DNA of 64,000 nt, from positions 350,287 to 414,286 of the forward strand of contig NC_087063.1 in NCBI RefSeq assembly GCF_963678635.1. The letters are read 5' to 3'. This document shows positions 1 through 7,893 of this stretch, piece by piece. Made by a program: the position numbers and the translations under genes. Origin of the DNA: Symsagittifera roscoffensis (lineage: Eukaryota > Xenacoelomorpha > Acoela > Convolutidae). Position 1 is the first letter of the stretch, and each line of letters begins with the position of its first letter. Under the pieces are notes generated by a model. The model made no database searches, was not told the origin of the DNA, and saw only the letters and a list, made by a program, of their open reading frames with translations.

Positions 1-1146
1 GCTCGCATGGGGATGTGGACACCAGGAGGGCCTCAACAATTTCCACGCCACTCCCAGATTCGTGACCAACATGCCATTCCCGTTACCCATCTTTTGTTCC
101 ACTCTTTTACTTGAGCGCGGCACACTTATTACTTCTGGTGTCTTCTCGAGAATCAAACCTAGGCTAGGTCTCTCTCTCTCTACAGTGTCTATCTCCACTA
201 TCTTCTCTATCCAGAACTTCAGCGGCTCCGCCACCTCGTAGTTTCTGTGAGCGCCTCCGGCTTCCGAGTCCAAGAAAGGGTTGTATGCTATCCCCATCAC
301 TCCAGACACATACTGGTACTCTCCCTTTTTGTTGGGTTTCAAGTACTCTCCTGACGAGGCCAAGTTACCGTGTACGTCGTGTTTCTCCTCGAACTTCTTG
401 TTGTAGAATCTCCGTATCTCATCTAACTTCCTGTGGCTCTCTAGAGACTGCCTGGAACCATCCTCCTTTTCTATCCCAGTACTCTGGTATAGGTTCAAGA
501 TGACTGCTGAGACTCTCCTTTCCACCGTCTTGCTTCCGAATGCTCTGTGGTGACATGCTAGGATGGTACTATCAGTCATCATCGACATTGTCCACCTCAA
601 GAAACAGGTAGCATCTTTCCTCCTTGCCAGACTCAAGCCTGAGTTATCCCTAGCAATGTGTTGCATCAGCACTTGATACACCTCTAGATTTTTGCATCCC
701 AATTTCAACTTATCGTACGAAGTCAGTGTCTCTAACTCTATTCCCACCAGGCTCCACGCGAACATCAATTGTCCTGCGGTTCTAATGAAGGGATTCGCCA
801 TCAACGGCGATGCCGATGAGGATGTTCTCATCGCTTCTTCAAAATGATCCCTCAACAAGTTCTGCCAAGTTCTCTTCAGTTGGCTCCCCAATTCCAATTT
901 GTTGATATCAGCCTTCTGCTGGGTAGCCCAGTTGCGTCGTTTGCGTGACACTCCACTGTCCAGCTTCTTTACGCAGTCTTCCAGTTCCTTCAATGTTTCC
1001 AGGGCCACCCACCACGGTCGGGAGGTGTTCCTCGTTTTATTCTTCTCAAGAGGATCGCTAGTCACTTGCTTCCCAGTGGCCTGATGTTCATTTGAGACCC
1101 ATTCTTTGCCGACGTCCACTTCCCATGTCTGCCCGCTCGTCGAACC
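1..1146 (-). CDS. Unknown protein of element A 3' block, open frame running off the window
   Basis: A frame of 382 codons without a stop runs from just after the TGA at 1147-1149 to the left edge of the window. It has neither start nor stop inside the window. It is in the same frame as the small upstream frame 1147-1452, so the two were probably one reading frame now split by a single TGA. The protein is charged and helical-looking, with no signal peptide, membrane segment or motif that I recognise. Early on it has a Trp-Trp pair, and its middle is rich in Leu, Arg and Glu. By position it is the most 3' part of the element's second coding block. The equivalent in element B would lie in or beyond the 200-N gap, so I cannot compare them. 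Confidence 0.6.
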
Positions 1147-1452
1147 TCATTTCATTTTTGTCTTCTGAGGCTTGAAGTCTTCTTCCGTTGTTGAGCTGGT
1201 GGGGATCTCCATCTCTCTTTCTACGTCGAGCAGTTTCCTTGGTTCGTAGCTACTCTTGTAGGCTGCTGTCTTCCATCGTGCCAGAACCATGGGGGCCGTC
1301 TCTCTCAAGTTTTTCTCCGAGACCGCATCCGCTGAAGGACTACCCAATCCCTCCACCTCTCTCTTCCTCTTGCGAGACCTCACTTCTTTACTCGGGGGCG
1401 TGGCCGTTATCATCACTGGTTCGACTTCTTTGTCTCCATCCAACCCTTCCAA
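1147..1452 (-). CDS. Basic/acidic linker fragment of element A 3' block
   Basis: An open frame of 101 codons ending in TGA. It contains a clear basic cluster of nuclear-localisation type (SRKRKRE, about residues 26-32), followed by an acidic, Glu/Thr-rich stretch. No domain is recognised. The frame continues beyond its stop into the 382-codon open frame at 1-1146, so this TGA is probably a nonsense change inside one longer reading frame; readthrough cannot be excluded. It lies about 50 bases from the end of the preceding frame (1500-1931), which is in another frame, so a frameshift is likely between them. The intervening bases are AT-rich. Confidence 0.45.
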   Translation of the reverse strand: MEGLDGDKEVEPVMITATPPSKEVRSRKRKREVEGLGSPSADAVSEKNLRETAPMVLARWKTAAYKSSYEPRKLLDVEREMEIPTSSTTEEDFKPQKTKMK

Positions 1453-1499
1453 CTCTTGCCTCCCCCCTGCTTGAGCCTTAAGGATATTAGTACTTTTAA

Positions 1500-1931
1500 T
1501 TATATTACTAGTTTCGACCTTATCCCCCTTACACTTTCAATTATTTTATTGTCAGTTTTTTTTTTCAGAGTAGAGCTGTCTTTACATTTGTCTTCTTTGG
1601 TCTTCCGTGATGCCTTCCTCAACTCGACCATCTTGCTCAGCAGTTCTCCTCTAGCTTTCTCCTCCAGACCTGTCCCCATCAGGACAGGCTCTCCGAACTT
1701 AACCACCGTGTCCCACAGCTCTTCCTTGAAATCATCCAATGTGATCTCGTCATTCACTTCTCGATTAAAATCGCTCAAGAATTCTCGCCAAGCGTCCTCA
1801 TCCAGAGTGCCTAGGAACGCATCCCTGTTTCTCTCGAAGGTGTTCTTCTCCCTTCTTTCTGCGCTCAGGAAAATCATTCCCATATTAGGATTTTCGCTCG
1901 TCAGTCCTAAATCACTCCTGTACGGGGCCAC
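1500..1931 (-). CDS. Unknown acidic helical fragment, element A 3' block
   Basis: An open frame of 143 codons rich in Glu, Asp, Lys and Arg, with predicted-looking helices and no recognised motif. Near its end it has a Lys-rich run encoded by an A-rich tract (a run of T on the plus strand near 1560-1570). It overlaps the preceding frame (1912-2250) by about 20 bases in a different frame, and the short shared words at the overlap suggest one original reading frame broken by a small indel. No counterpart can be seen in element B because of the assembly gap. Confidence 0.45.
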   Translation of the reverse strand: MAPYRSDLGLTSENPNMGMIFLSAERREKNTFERNRDAFLGTLDEDAWREFLSDFNREVNDEITLDDFKEELWDTVVKFGEPVLMGTGLEEKARGELLSKMVELRKASRKTKEDKCKDSSTLKKKTDNKIIESVRGIRSKLVI

Positions 1932-2250
1932 TTCTTATGTCTTCAGGAGTGCCCACCGACAGGGGTGAGGGTGTCGCGGGGTCTTGCTTCTTATATTCCG
2001 TCAGAGCTACATATAACGAGGCTGCCGCATCCAGCTCCCTCCCTTCTTGCCTCATGTCCACCTGTTCCAATCCGTAAGGTGCCCGATACTTCCTCGTGGC
2101 AAACTTCATCTCGTCCTTCAGCGCGATGTGTCCTTCTTCCACGATAATCCTGCCATCATCCCACACCGGCAACCTGTTCTCCAGACCTGCCCGCTCAAGT
2201 GTTCTCAAGACTTCTCGCACCTCGAATTTCGGGGGCATCGAGCCTCTCAT
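1912..2250 (-). CDS. Unknown fragment, element A 3' block
   Basis: An open frame of 112 codons. The start shown is an ATG-proximal Met followed by Arg-Gly-Ser; the frame is open slightly further upstream. It is rich in Arg, Glu and Leu and has no motif I recognise. It follows the 436-codon frame at 2277-3587 after about 25 bases and in a different frame. The arrangement, all frames on one strand with tiny gaps or overlaps, is what a polyprotein gene looks like after several indels. Function unknown. Confidence 0.4.
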   Translation of the reverse strand: MRGSMPPKFEVREVLRTLERAGLENRLPVWDDGRIIVEEGHIALKDEMKFATRKYRAPYGLEQVDMRQEGRELDAAASLYVALTEYKKQDPATPSPLSVGTPEDIRSGPVQE

Positions 2251-2276
2251 TTTCTTGGCTTGAGTCGTCCATGAAT

Positions 2277-3587
2277 TTAATTTTGTATCGCTAGTGTGAA
2301 AATAAACCGCTGCAGTGTAGCCGATGAACAGGGGAACCCAACCATCGATGAGCTCCCTCTGTTGTTCTCCGGCCGCTGCTCTCGCAAACAGGGAGGGACC
2401 ACCAGGGAGCTGTTCATCCCCAGGGTCATTCTCCTCACTGTTGGGAACTCTGGAATGCTTGTTGGTAGGACTTCCTTCTCCAATATTGCCTCTAGCTCCC
2501 TTTTCACCAACTCAAAGGTTTTCTTCCATGCGGGAATTCTCAAGACCTCTTGTCCACTCGCCGTCAGGGGATTTAGGTTCCAGAACTTGGGGTAGGTTTC
2601 GATGGGGCCTTCGCGTTTACCTCCCATCCTACACTGCAGTTGTCCTCGGAAACTGTATATCATCAACTCCGGATCCTTCACTTTTCCGAAGAGCACCGTG
2701 TTGCGCATTTGTGCCCTCAGCACCTCTTGCTGACACCAATTGAGTGTCGTCCCATCCAGTATACTTATGAGGCTCAATTGGGTCACTGAGTAGCAATAAG
2801 CTGTCACCAGAGGATCTGAAAACGCGTACGTCACGGCCGGTCCATAGATGCAGGTTACGACCTCCTCTAGCCCCCGGATTATCCCCATGGGGTCCGATCT
2901 CATGGCCAGGCACAGGTCTGTCAACAGAGGCATGCCCCCATTCACTTTCCTCCATTCATCTCGCGTCTTTGGGCTCTTTTCTTCACCAGTCAGGTGTTCG
3001 TTCTGCATCAGGAGGTACTGCACTAGCAGCGTCTTCAGCCCGGCAGCACACTTGTACGAATAGGTGTCAATGCTCGAGTGGGTTCTTCCCATCGACAGGG
3101 GCTCCCCGTATTTCATTAGCCGATGAAATGACACCAGTTCCCCATGGGTTAGAAGCACCAATGTCAAATATCCGTCAATCCGGAATGTGTCCACACCCCG
3201 ACTGAACATGTACGCTGGGCCCATATTGAATAGGTACCTCGGGTAAACCAGGTACAGTGCCAACAACAGACCGATGGGCATGTTCAGGATTTCCTGTATA
3301 AAGGCTCCAAAGATAGTCTCTTTTGCACTGAACACTCCAGCCATGAACTCCTTTCCCCAACATGGACTCAAGAACTCAAGAATCTCGTGATCCCTCCTCC
3401 TCTTCAGCTCACCCCTTGCGTGCTCCCTCCAGAATCCTCCAATCGTGACCTCGTTGGCCGCTGTGACGAACCTGGCCACCGTCATTTCGCTCTTCTCGGC
3501 CACTTCCAGCTGCTCCTCATGAAAATCCCAGATTTGCTTCACTAGAGGTGGAGCATTCTCTTTCGTCTTCTCCGTAGTGTTTTCCAA
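2277..3587 (-). CDS. Conserved C-terminal domain of the element's second polyprotein (unknown function)
   Basis: A 436-codon open frame with no known domain that I can name, but clearly conserved in element B. The segment around residues 215-275 (GGMPLLTDLCLAMRSDP, IYGPAVTYAF, LISILDGTT) matches the B frame at 22983-23331, and the segment around residues 110-150 (MGPAYMF, RIDGYLTLVLLTHGEL) matches the end of the B frame 23288-25159. That conservation between divergent copies argues for a real protein. Hydrophobic stretches exist but none is long enough to be a convincing membrane helix. It is in the same frame as 3645-4448; two in-frame stops (TAG at 3645-3647 and a TGA near 3612) lie between them where B has sense codons, so copy A is interrupted here. 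Confidence 0.65.
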   Translation of the reverse strand: MENTTEKTKENAPPLVKQIWDFHEEQLEVAEKSEMTVARFVTAANEVTIGGFWREHARGELKRRRDHEILEFLSPCWGKEFMAGVFSAKETIFGAFIQEILNMPIGLLLALYLVYPRYLFNMGPAYMFSRGVDTFRIDGYLTLVLLTHGELVSFHRLMKYGEPLSMGRTHSSIDTYSYKCAAGLKTLLVQYLLMQNEHLTGEEKSPKTRDEWRKVNGGMPLLTDLCLAMRSDPMGIIRGLEEVVTCIYGPAVTYAFSDPLVTAYCYSVTQLSLISILDGTTLNWCQQEVLRAQMRNTVLFGKVKDPELMIYSFRGQLQCRMGGKREGPIETYPKFWNLNPLTASGQEVLRIPAWKKTFELVKRELEAILEKEVLPTSIPEFPTVRRMTLGMNSSLVVPPCLREQRPENNRGSSSMVGFPCSSATLQRFIFTLAIQN

Positions 3588-3644
3588 TCTTGGTGTCAGG
3601 AAGGGCCATCAGCCTCTCCTTTGTGTCAGTCGATACACCATCGA

Positions 3645-4448
3645 CTACAGTTGCTTCTCCGCTGCGGCCACGTTCTTCCTTTCATTGCTCGGCCCTCTAG
3701 CCCTACTGGTGGAGCTTGTGATAGTTAACTCCATGCTTCGAAACCACAGGCTGGCCGTCAGGTTAGTCACTATTGGATGATCATCCCCTATAGCCGGACT
3801 GAGCTTGAGTTGCATGGCGAAGTTTGATATCTCCAGCAAGAGGACCTCGTCCAATACAATGAGGATGTCTGCCAACTCGTAGAAGCCCCTCAATGCGTGG
3901 GACACATCCGCCCACGCCGCCGCCAGTTCTGACTTGCGAAGTCTCAAGTTCGTCGGTTCCAACTCCCGATTGGGAGCTGCCATCAGGATACGCCACCCAT
4001 TCCCTTCAGCTATCAAGATCAAGACCGCATATACAAATTGCAGAGCGGGAGGCATGCTCGCGTACCCGGGGGACGTCGTGAACACCACTATTGTCTTGGA
4101 ACCAAATCGTGAGGCAACGTTCTCTTGTACTTCGTTCATCGCTTCAAATAACGTCTGGATAGCTTCCCAGATTCTCTTTGGCGCTGGTTCATCACCCTTG
4201 AGCTGCTCAAGAAACCCTGTTGCATGCAGGTGATCATTCATTCCCGCAAACAGTAGTAGCTCGGGCTCGCAATGCATCTCCGATTTTATTGCTACCACCA
4301 AGGTTAACATCTGGTTTAGCTCCGCTCCCGGTAGTGAGTATATCAAAGTTTCCAGCCAAAACAACTTGGGAGACGTTCCCTCAAAATCGGATCCCGCTAC
4401 GATGACCACCCTTGCAGCGGCTGGATCTGCTCTGTCATAAACTGCCAA
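3645..4448 (-). CDS. Rossmann-like domain with weak SGNH-type motifs, element A 3' block
   Basis: A 267-codon open frame that matches the middle of the B frame 23288-25159 along most of its length. Visible motifs are a beta-strand-like segment ending in AGSDF (about residue 18-22), LLLFAGMNDHLH (about 64-75), a strand followed by SPGYA, and APNREL. The order of strand-GSD, strand-GMND resembles blocks I and III of SGNH hydrolases, so this may be a second, degenerate SGNH-like fold after the better-defined one upstream; in B the corresponding words are NSEF and AGIIDHLH, which lack the Asn. The role is unknown. The frame upstream (4397-5164) is shifted at about 4490, within conserved sequence, so copy A is broken there. 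Confidence 0.6.
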   Translation of the reverse strand: MAVYDRADPAAARVVIVAGSDFEGTSPKLFWLETLIYSLPGAELNQMLTLVVAIKSEMHCEPELLLFAGMNDHLHATGFLEQLKGDEPAPKRIWEAIQTLFEAMNEVQENVASRFGSKTIVVFTTSPGYASMPPALQFVYAVLILIAEGNGWRILMAAPNRELEPTNLRLRKSELAAAWADVSHALRGFYELADILIVLDEVLLLEISNFAMQLKLSPAIGDDHPIVTNLTASLWFRSMELTITSSTSRARGPSNERKNVAAAEKQL

Positions 4449-5164
4449 GGTCTTGGCCAGCTGGGTGTCTCGCAGGGTTTTCCGTATCTAGGATCGTCTG
4501 CCAATCTCGTACCCTCATAAGCGGCTTCCGGCAGTTCCATCTCCCTTGGGTCCAACAGTTTGTCCACCACCCTCAACTGTGCTGGAGTTGCCAACCTAAT
4601 CCTGGCAATGCTTGTTCGATGCTTGGGAGGCTCCACCACGAGTCCCGGACTCCCCAGCAACTTGAGAGGCCTATAATTGATGGGTCCCATGACCGATTTC
4701 GTGGGAATCCCAGTCAGATCCGCTGTCTCCATTATTTTCGCTCTTGAGAAATGCGTCTCGTGAGCCTTCAGCCAGTCCACGCACTGGTGTCTACCCAAGT
4801 CTTCATGTGACACCCGCTCAAGACCCAAAGCTTCCGCCAACTCTTGCCTGCACTCCAGATCTTCCAAGTCCAGCTCTTTCACCTTCTCCACATATCTCGA
4901 CCTACTGGTCTCCGCTGGCCTCTCCAGTTTTTTGCTCTCCACCACCACCACCGAGGATATTACCGAACCCTGAGGAGTTGATGACGTTGCCTCCTCGGCC
5001 TCCATGGGTGCTGCGCCTGGCAACCTGGTCCGGCTGCTCCTCGAGCTGTCTCTAGAATCGGCCGTCGCTCCCAGGCGACTGGATAGAGCTCTCGGGTTGA
5101 AGAAAGGTGGATTTGGGGGTGGCCCGAACGTGACTTGGGCCGTCTCTAGCAACTCTGCCTCCAA
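4397..5164 (-). CDS. SGNH C-terminal part plus linker domain, element A 3' block
   Basis: The frame is open upstream of 5164 to about 5290, and that upstream part carries the SGNH block V motif (DGIHFD, near 5215-5230). After it come a Pro/Ser-rich linker, a region with many Val/Glu/Arg, and a conserved patch (MGPINYRPLKLLG) matching MGPVNARPLQDV in the B frame 23288-25159. This shows that the hydrolase and the downstream domain were parts of one long reading frame. The last 30 residues diverge from B, while the next frame (3645-4448) resumes the match, so a frameshift lies near 4490. No catalytic function is expected from this piece alone. Confidence 0.6.
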   Translation of the reverse strand: MEAELLETAQVTFGPPPNPPFFNPRALSSRLGATADSRDSSRSSRTRLPGAAPMEAEEATSSTPQGSVISSVVVVESKKLERPAETSRSRYVEKVKELDLEDLECRQELAEALGLERVSHEDLGRHQCVDWLKAHETHFSRAKIMETADLTGIPTKSVMGPINYRPLKLLGSPGLVVEPPKHRTSIARIRLATPAQLRVVDKLLDPREMELPEAAYEGTRLADDPRYGKPCETPSWPRPWQFMTEQIQPLQGWSS

Positions 5165-5202
5165 CGCGCTTATGTGTCTTTGGAAGAAATAATTTAACCA
5201 CT

Positions 5203-5867
5203 CTACTCCCCTGGGCCTGTCAAAATGAATCCCGTCTGAGGATGCATCGTCGGGGAAAGCAAAGCAGATCGCTCCATCTGCTCGGCTACGTCCAGCAGTC
5301 CAACGGGGAGGACGCTCCTTTGGTGTATCTGCCTGATTATTTCATTCAGGTTTCGCACCTTCGTGTTCATCTCCATCGCATGTTGATCCGCCTTCATGTT
5401 ATAAGGAATGGTGCACACCGTGAGAATGGCAGGATCCATTTGAATCCGCAATTCCTCAAGAATGCAGCTCATCTTGTCATGTAGCCTCGTCACCTTCCTG
5501 GCCTCCCCCCTAGACACGTCATTCGTCCCGACCATCAGAGTTACCGTGTATACTCTTGCCATCCCTAGCATCTCAAGTGTTGCCAACATCTGTGGCGTCG
5601 CAGCTCCAGCGAAACTCAAGATCCCGTTTGCCAATGTGATTGAATCCGGGTCAGCACCCGCAACAAGCTGTCCCCTACGATCAGGTGGACCGCCCCCTCT
5701 GGCACACGTGGCTGCGTGAGGTATTCCACCCAAGCCGCGTCATGGAAGCAATCCCTCCTGACTCTCTGTGCCGTGCTCCAATCCATACGATTGTGCCTGT
5801 GGTATCTGCCTTCTGTGTTCTTCTTGTAACTTGAGATCACCACACTCCTGATAGGTTGCTCCTCCAC
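5203..5867 (-). pseudogene. SGNH/GDSL hydrolase-like domain, frameshifted (element A)
   Basis: Three reading frames together carry one SGNH-type domain. Block I (HLIVGDSLLRVL) is in the frame 5616-5867; block III (LMVGTNDVSRG) is in the frame 5203-5733; block V (DGIHFD) is in the frame that continues into 4397-5164. Two small indels, near 5620-5650 and near 5260-5290, separate them. The family comprises lipases/esterases with a catalytic Ser in the GDS motif, an oxyanion Asn in GxND, and an Asp-His pair in block V. Element B has the same domain in one frame with all motifs. What it hydrolyses for the element is unknown; esterase-like ORF1 domains occur in some LINEs, so an RNA- or membrane-related role is only a guess. 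Confidence 0.7.
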
Positions 5868-6916
5868 GTCGAGGGTAGCTCCACTCTTGCTGGACTCTCA
5901 CGACTCCTTAGCTGTAGCCTCTCGTTCAATTCTTTCAGTCGTGACGAGCAACCGCTCGCCTGACTACTACTCGGGGTTGAACTTGGGGTATACCCAGGCA
6001 GCGCGACGTCCATCAATGGGCGTATTGTTTGTGTCTCTAGGCCACGCAGGGAGGACGTTGATTCAGTTGGTATCCACACCTCCAACCCCTCATTCATATG
6101 CTCTTGAGCCGCGCGATCAAGGTTAAATCGTCCCTTTGATCTGGGAGCTTTGTCCACCTCCATACGTGACTCTGGCCTTGAGCCGGTAACCATTCGCTCC
6201 TTGGGCCTAGCCCCTTTCTGCATGTCAAGCTCGCGTTGTCGTTGCTGGATCCTCTCAAGCTCCGACTTTAGCTGCTCACAATTCGCGGCATTCTCTCGCA
6301 CTCTTTGTTCTTGTAGATGCTCAGCTTTCAACATATCCAGTTCCCTCCGCGCTTGGTCCTTTTCGACGACCACTTGATCCCTCTCCAGTTTTGCCTGATC
6401 TCTCTCAAGCTTCGCTTGATCCCGGTCGAGGTTCGCCTTGTTCCTCTCCCGCTGAGTCCTCTCAAGCTCTCTCTTCATGATACTGAGGTCCGGATACGCT
6501 TCCCCCGTTTGTTGCGCTCGCGTCATCGATGGCATCTTACTCGTGCTCTGGCTTGTAGATCTGGCTGATGGTCTGATCGGTAGTGGGAACTCCCCTGCGT
6601 CATACTCGGTATTGTTGCTCAAGCCAGGGTTCCTTGCCAAGTCGAATCCCCTTATTCCTCCATCCACATTCCAGGACAGCCATCTGGTTTGCTCTTGGTT
6701 GGATATTCCATCGGTGGTGTAGCCGACCATTAGAACCGCTTCTGTTTCAGACTCCTGGCATTCGCCCTGTTCCTCCAACTGGAGGATGGCGTTCAGCATT
6801 ACCGCCATTCTCTCATCCACTTGAGTGTAATCCAGGTCCCTCAGGCGTCTGTACAACTCAACAAGTGTGGGCCTTTTCAGAGCCGATGGCATGGTCTTCC
6901 AGAATCGATCTGCCAT
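5837..6916 (-). CDS. Coiled-coil protein opening the element A 3' block
   Basis: A 359-codon open frame with an ATG start (MADRFW). Residues about 45-115 match element B (26059-27126), for example VLMVGYTTDGI with LLMAAYGKRGV and ARNPGL with ANEPGL. Residues about 145-230 are a strong coiled coil with repeated LERDQAK heptads, and the C-terminal third is Ser/Thr/Arg-rich. It is the first frame after the non-coding spacer and its 20-bp repeats, so it probably starts a separately expressed message. It overlaps the beginning of the hydrolase frame. It may act as a scaffold or nucleic-acid-binding protein, but no domain proves that. Confidence 0.65.
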   Translation of the reverse strand: MADRFWKTMPSALKRPTLVELYRRLRDLDYTQVDERMAVMLNAILQLEEQGECQESETEAVLMVGYTTDGISNQEQTRWLSWNVDGGIRGFDLARNPGLSNNTEYDAGEFPLPIRPSARSTSQSTSKMPSMTRAQQTGEAYPDLSIMKRELERTQRERNKANLDRDQAKLERDQAKLERDQVVVEKDQARRELDMLKAEHLQEQRVRENAANCEQLKSELERIQQRQRELDMQKGARPKERMVTGSRPESRMEVDKAPRSKGRFNLDRAAQEHMNEGLEVWIPTESTSSLRGLETQTIRPLMDVALPGYTPSSTPSSSQASGCSSRLKELNERLQLRSRESPARVELPSTWRSNLSGVW

Positions 6917-6940
6917 TTCTGTAACTTCCAGGTGATCTTG

Positions 6941-7040
6941 AGTATTAGCAACTTGTGAATTACCTTAGCAACATTAATGTCACCTTAGCAACTTGAGTAT
7001 TACCTTAGCAACTTGAGTTTTACCTTAGCAACTTGAGTTT
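6941..7040. repeat. 20-bp tandem repeat (5 units) upstream of the 3' block
   Basis: Units begin at 6941, 6961, 6981, 7001 and 7021; the last two are identical (taccttagcaacttgagttt) and the first two are degenerate. On the coding (minus) strand the array sits 25-125 bases upstream of the ATG of the coiled-coil frame. It may be a regulatory or splice-related leader of the second coding block. Confidence 0.85.
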
Positions 7041-7421
7041 TACCTTCTTGAAGCGTTGTTCAACTTGCGTGTTCGTTCAAGGACTTCCTTTCTTTCAATT
7101 GAATGTAGCTGGGTAGTCAATTTGACTTTACCAAATCAATCTGAAAATAACACTCGATTTTTAGACTAACAGGCTATGTTCGTAACCTAAAAACCCCCCT
7201 TACCACTATAGTTAAAACCCTTTCCTTTTCGTCCTACTAAAATAGTTCAATTGGAAATTTTCTAAAAGCATGCAGATTCATTTTATGTTTTAGCACCATC
7301 AATCATTTAAAATTTAATTGTCATGCCAATCACCTTCAAGATCCTTTTACCTGTTTTGTAACCCCACACCTAACTCGAGATCCTCCCCTCGTACCCAACT
7401 CGAGACCCCCGTGTACCCGAC
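7041..7421. other. Non-coding spacer between the macro-like frame and the 3' block
   Basis: About 380 bases, AT-rich, with stops in all frames. It holds short C runs and no recognisable gene. Element B has a spacer of about 260 bases in the same place. It could contain the promoter or splice acceptor for the second coding block. Confidence 0.5.
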
Positions 7422-7868
7422 TCAGGCGATGCTCAAGTAGTATTTCTTATGGAGATGTACCATTATCTCCGTTTCTGCGAAGACCACGTGTAGGATAGCG
7501 TACAATTCCCTTGGGCTCAATTTGCCCCTGTTTGGGTCATACACCGGCATTGAGACCTCCGTTATCCTTCTTTCAATCATGAAGTCTCGTAGTCTTGTTA
7601 GTGCCAACATCACGTGTTCGGGATCGATCATGTTTCTGTCATTGACCCTCGTCACTAGGAAGCACAGGTATTTGCCCGGTACTTGTGCTACTGATGGTGG
7701 AAGCGCAGCCATTCCTCCCAGCCCCGGTCTTTGTCTAAACAGAAACTCCACGTTCTGGTACTCTCTCTTGAAGTCAGCCTCCAGTCTTGATTTGAAACTC
7801 ATATCCGCCGTGATACAGATTGCGCTAGTCCTGTCTGACAGAATGAAGTCACTATCCGTTATCAGCAT
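7422..7868 (-). CDS. Macro-domain-like protein after integrase (element A)
   Basis: 148 codons; the frame is open upstream to about 7930, so the first Met is not necessarily the start. The layout follows the TARG1/OARD1 branch of macro domains, which remove ADP-ribose from proteins or nucleic acids: AICITADMSF (16-25) corresponds to the first strand and Asp, ADFKREY (31-37) to the FKKKF-type helix, KYLCFLVTR (66-74) to the central strand, ITEVSMP (102-108) to the strand before the catalytic loop, and the final VVFAETEIMVHLH to the last helix and strand. The normal GCGLD loop is replaced by YDPNRGK, so ADP-ribose hydrolysis may be lost or altered. It overlaps the integrase frame in another frame. 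B has the same protein. Confidence 0.65.
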   Translation of the reverse strand: MLITDSDFILSDRTSAICITADMSFKSRLEADFKREYQNVEFLFRQRPGLGGMAALPPSVAQVPGKYLCFLVTRVNDRNMIDPEHVMLALTRLRDFMIERRITEVSMPVYDPNRGKLSPRELYAILHVVFAETEIMVHLHKKYYLSIA

Positions 7869-7893
7869 ATTTTCGGAGTATTCGTTTGGTATT

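Noticed and set aside
2277-3587. Envelope glycoprotein in the 3' block
   Set aside because: No signal peptide, no Cys-rich ectodomain, no convincing membrane anchor, and soluble-enzyme motifs upstream in the same reading frame.
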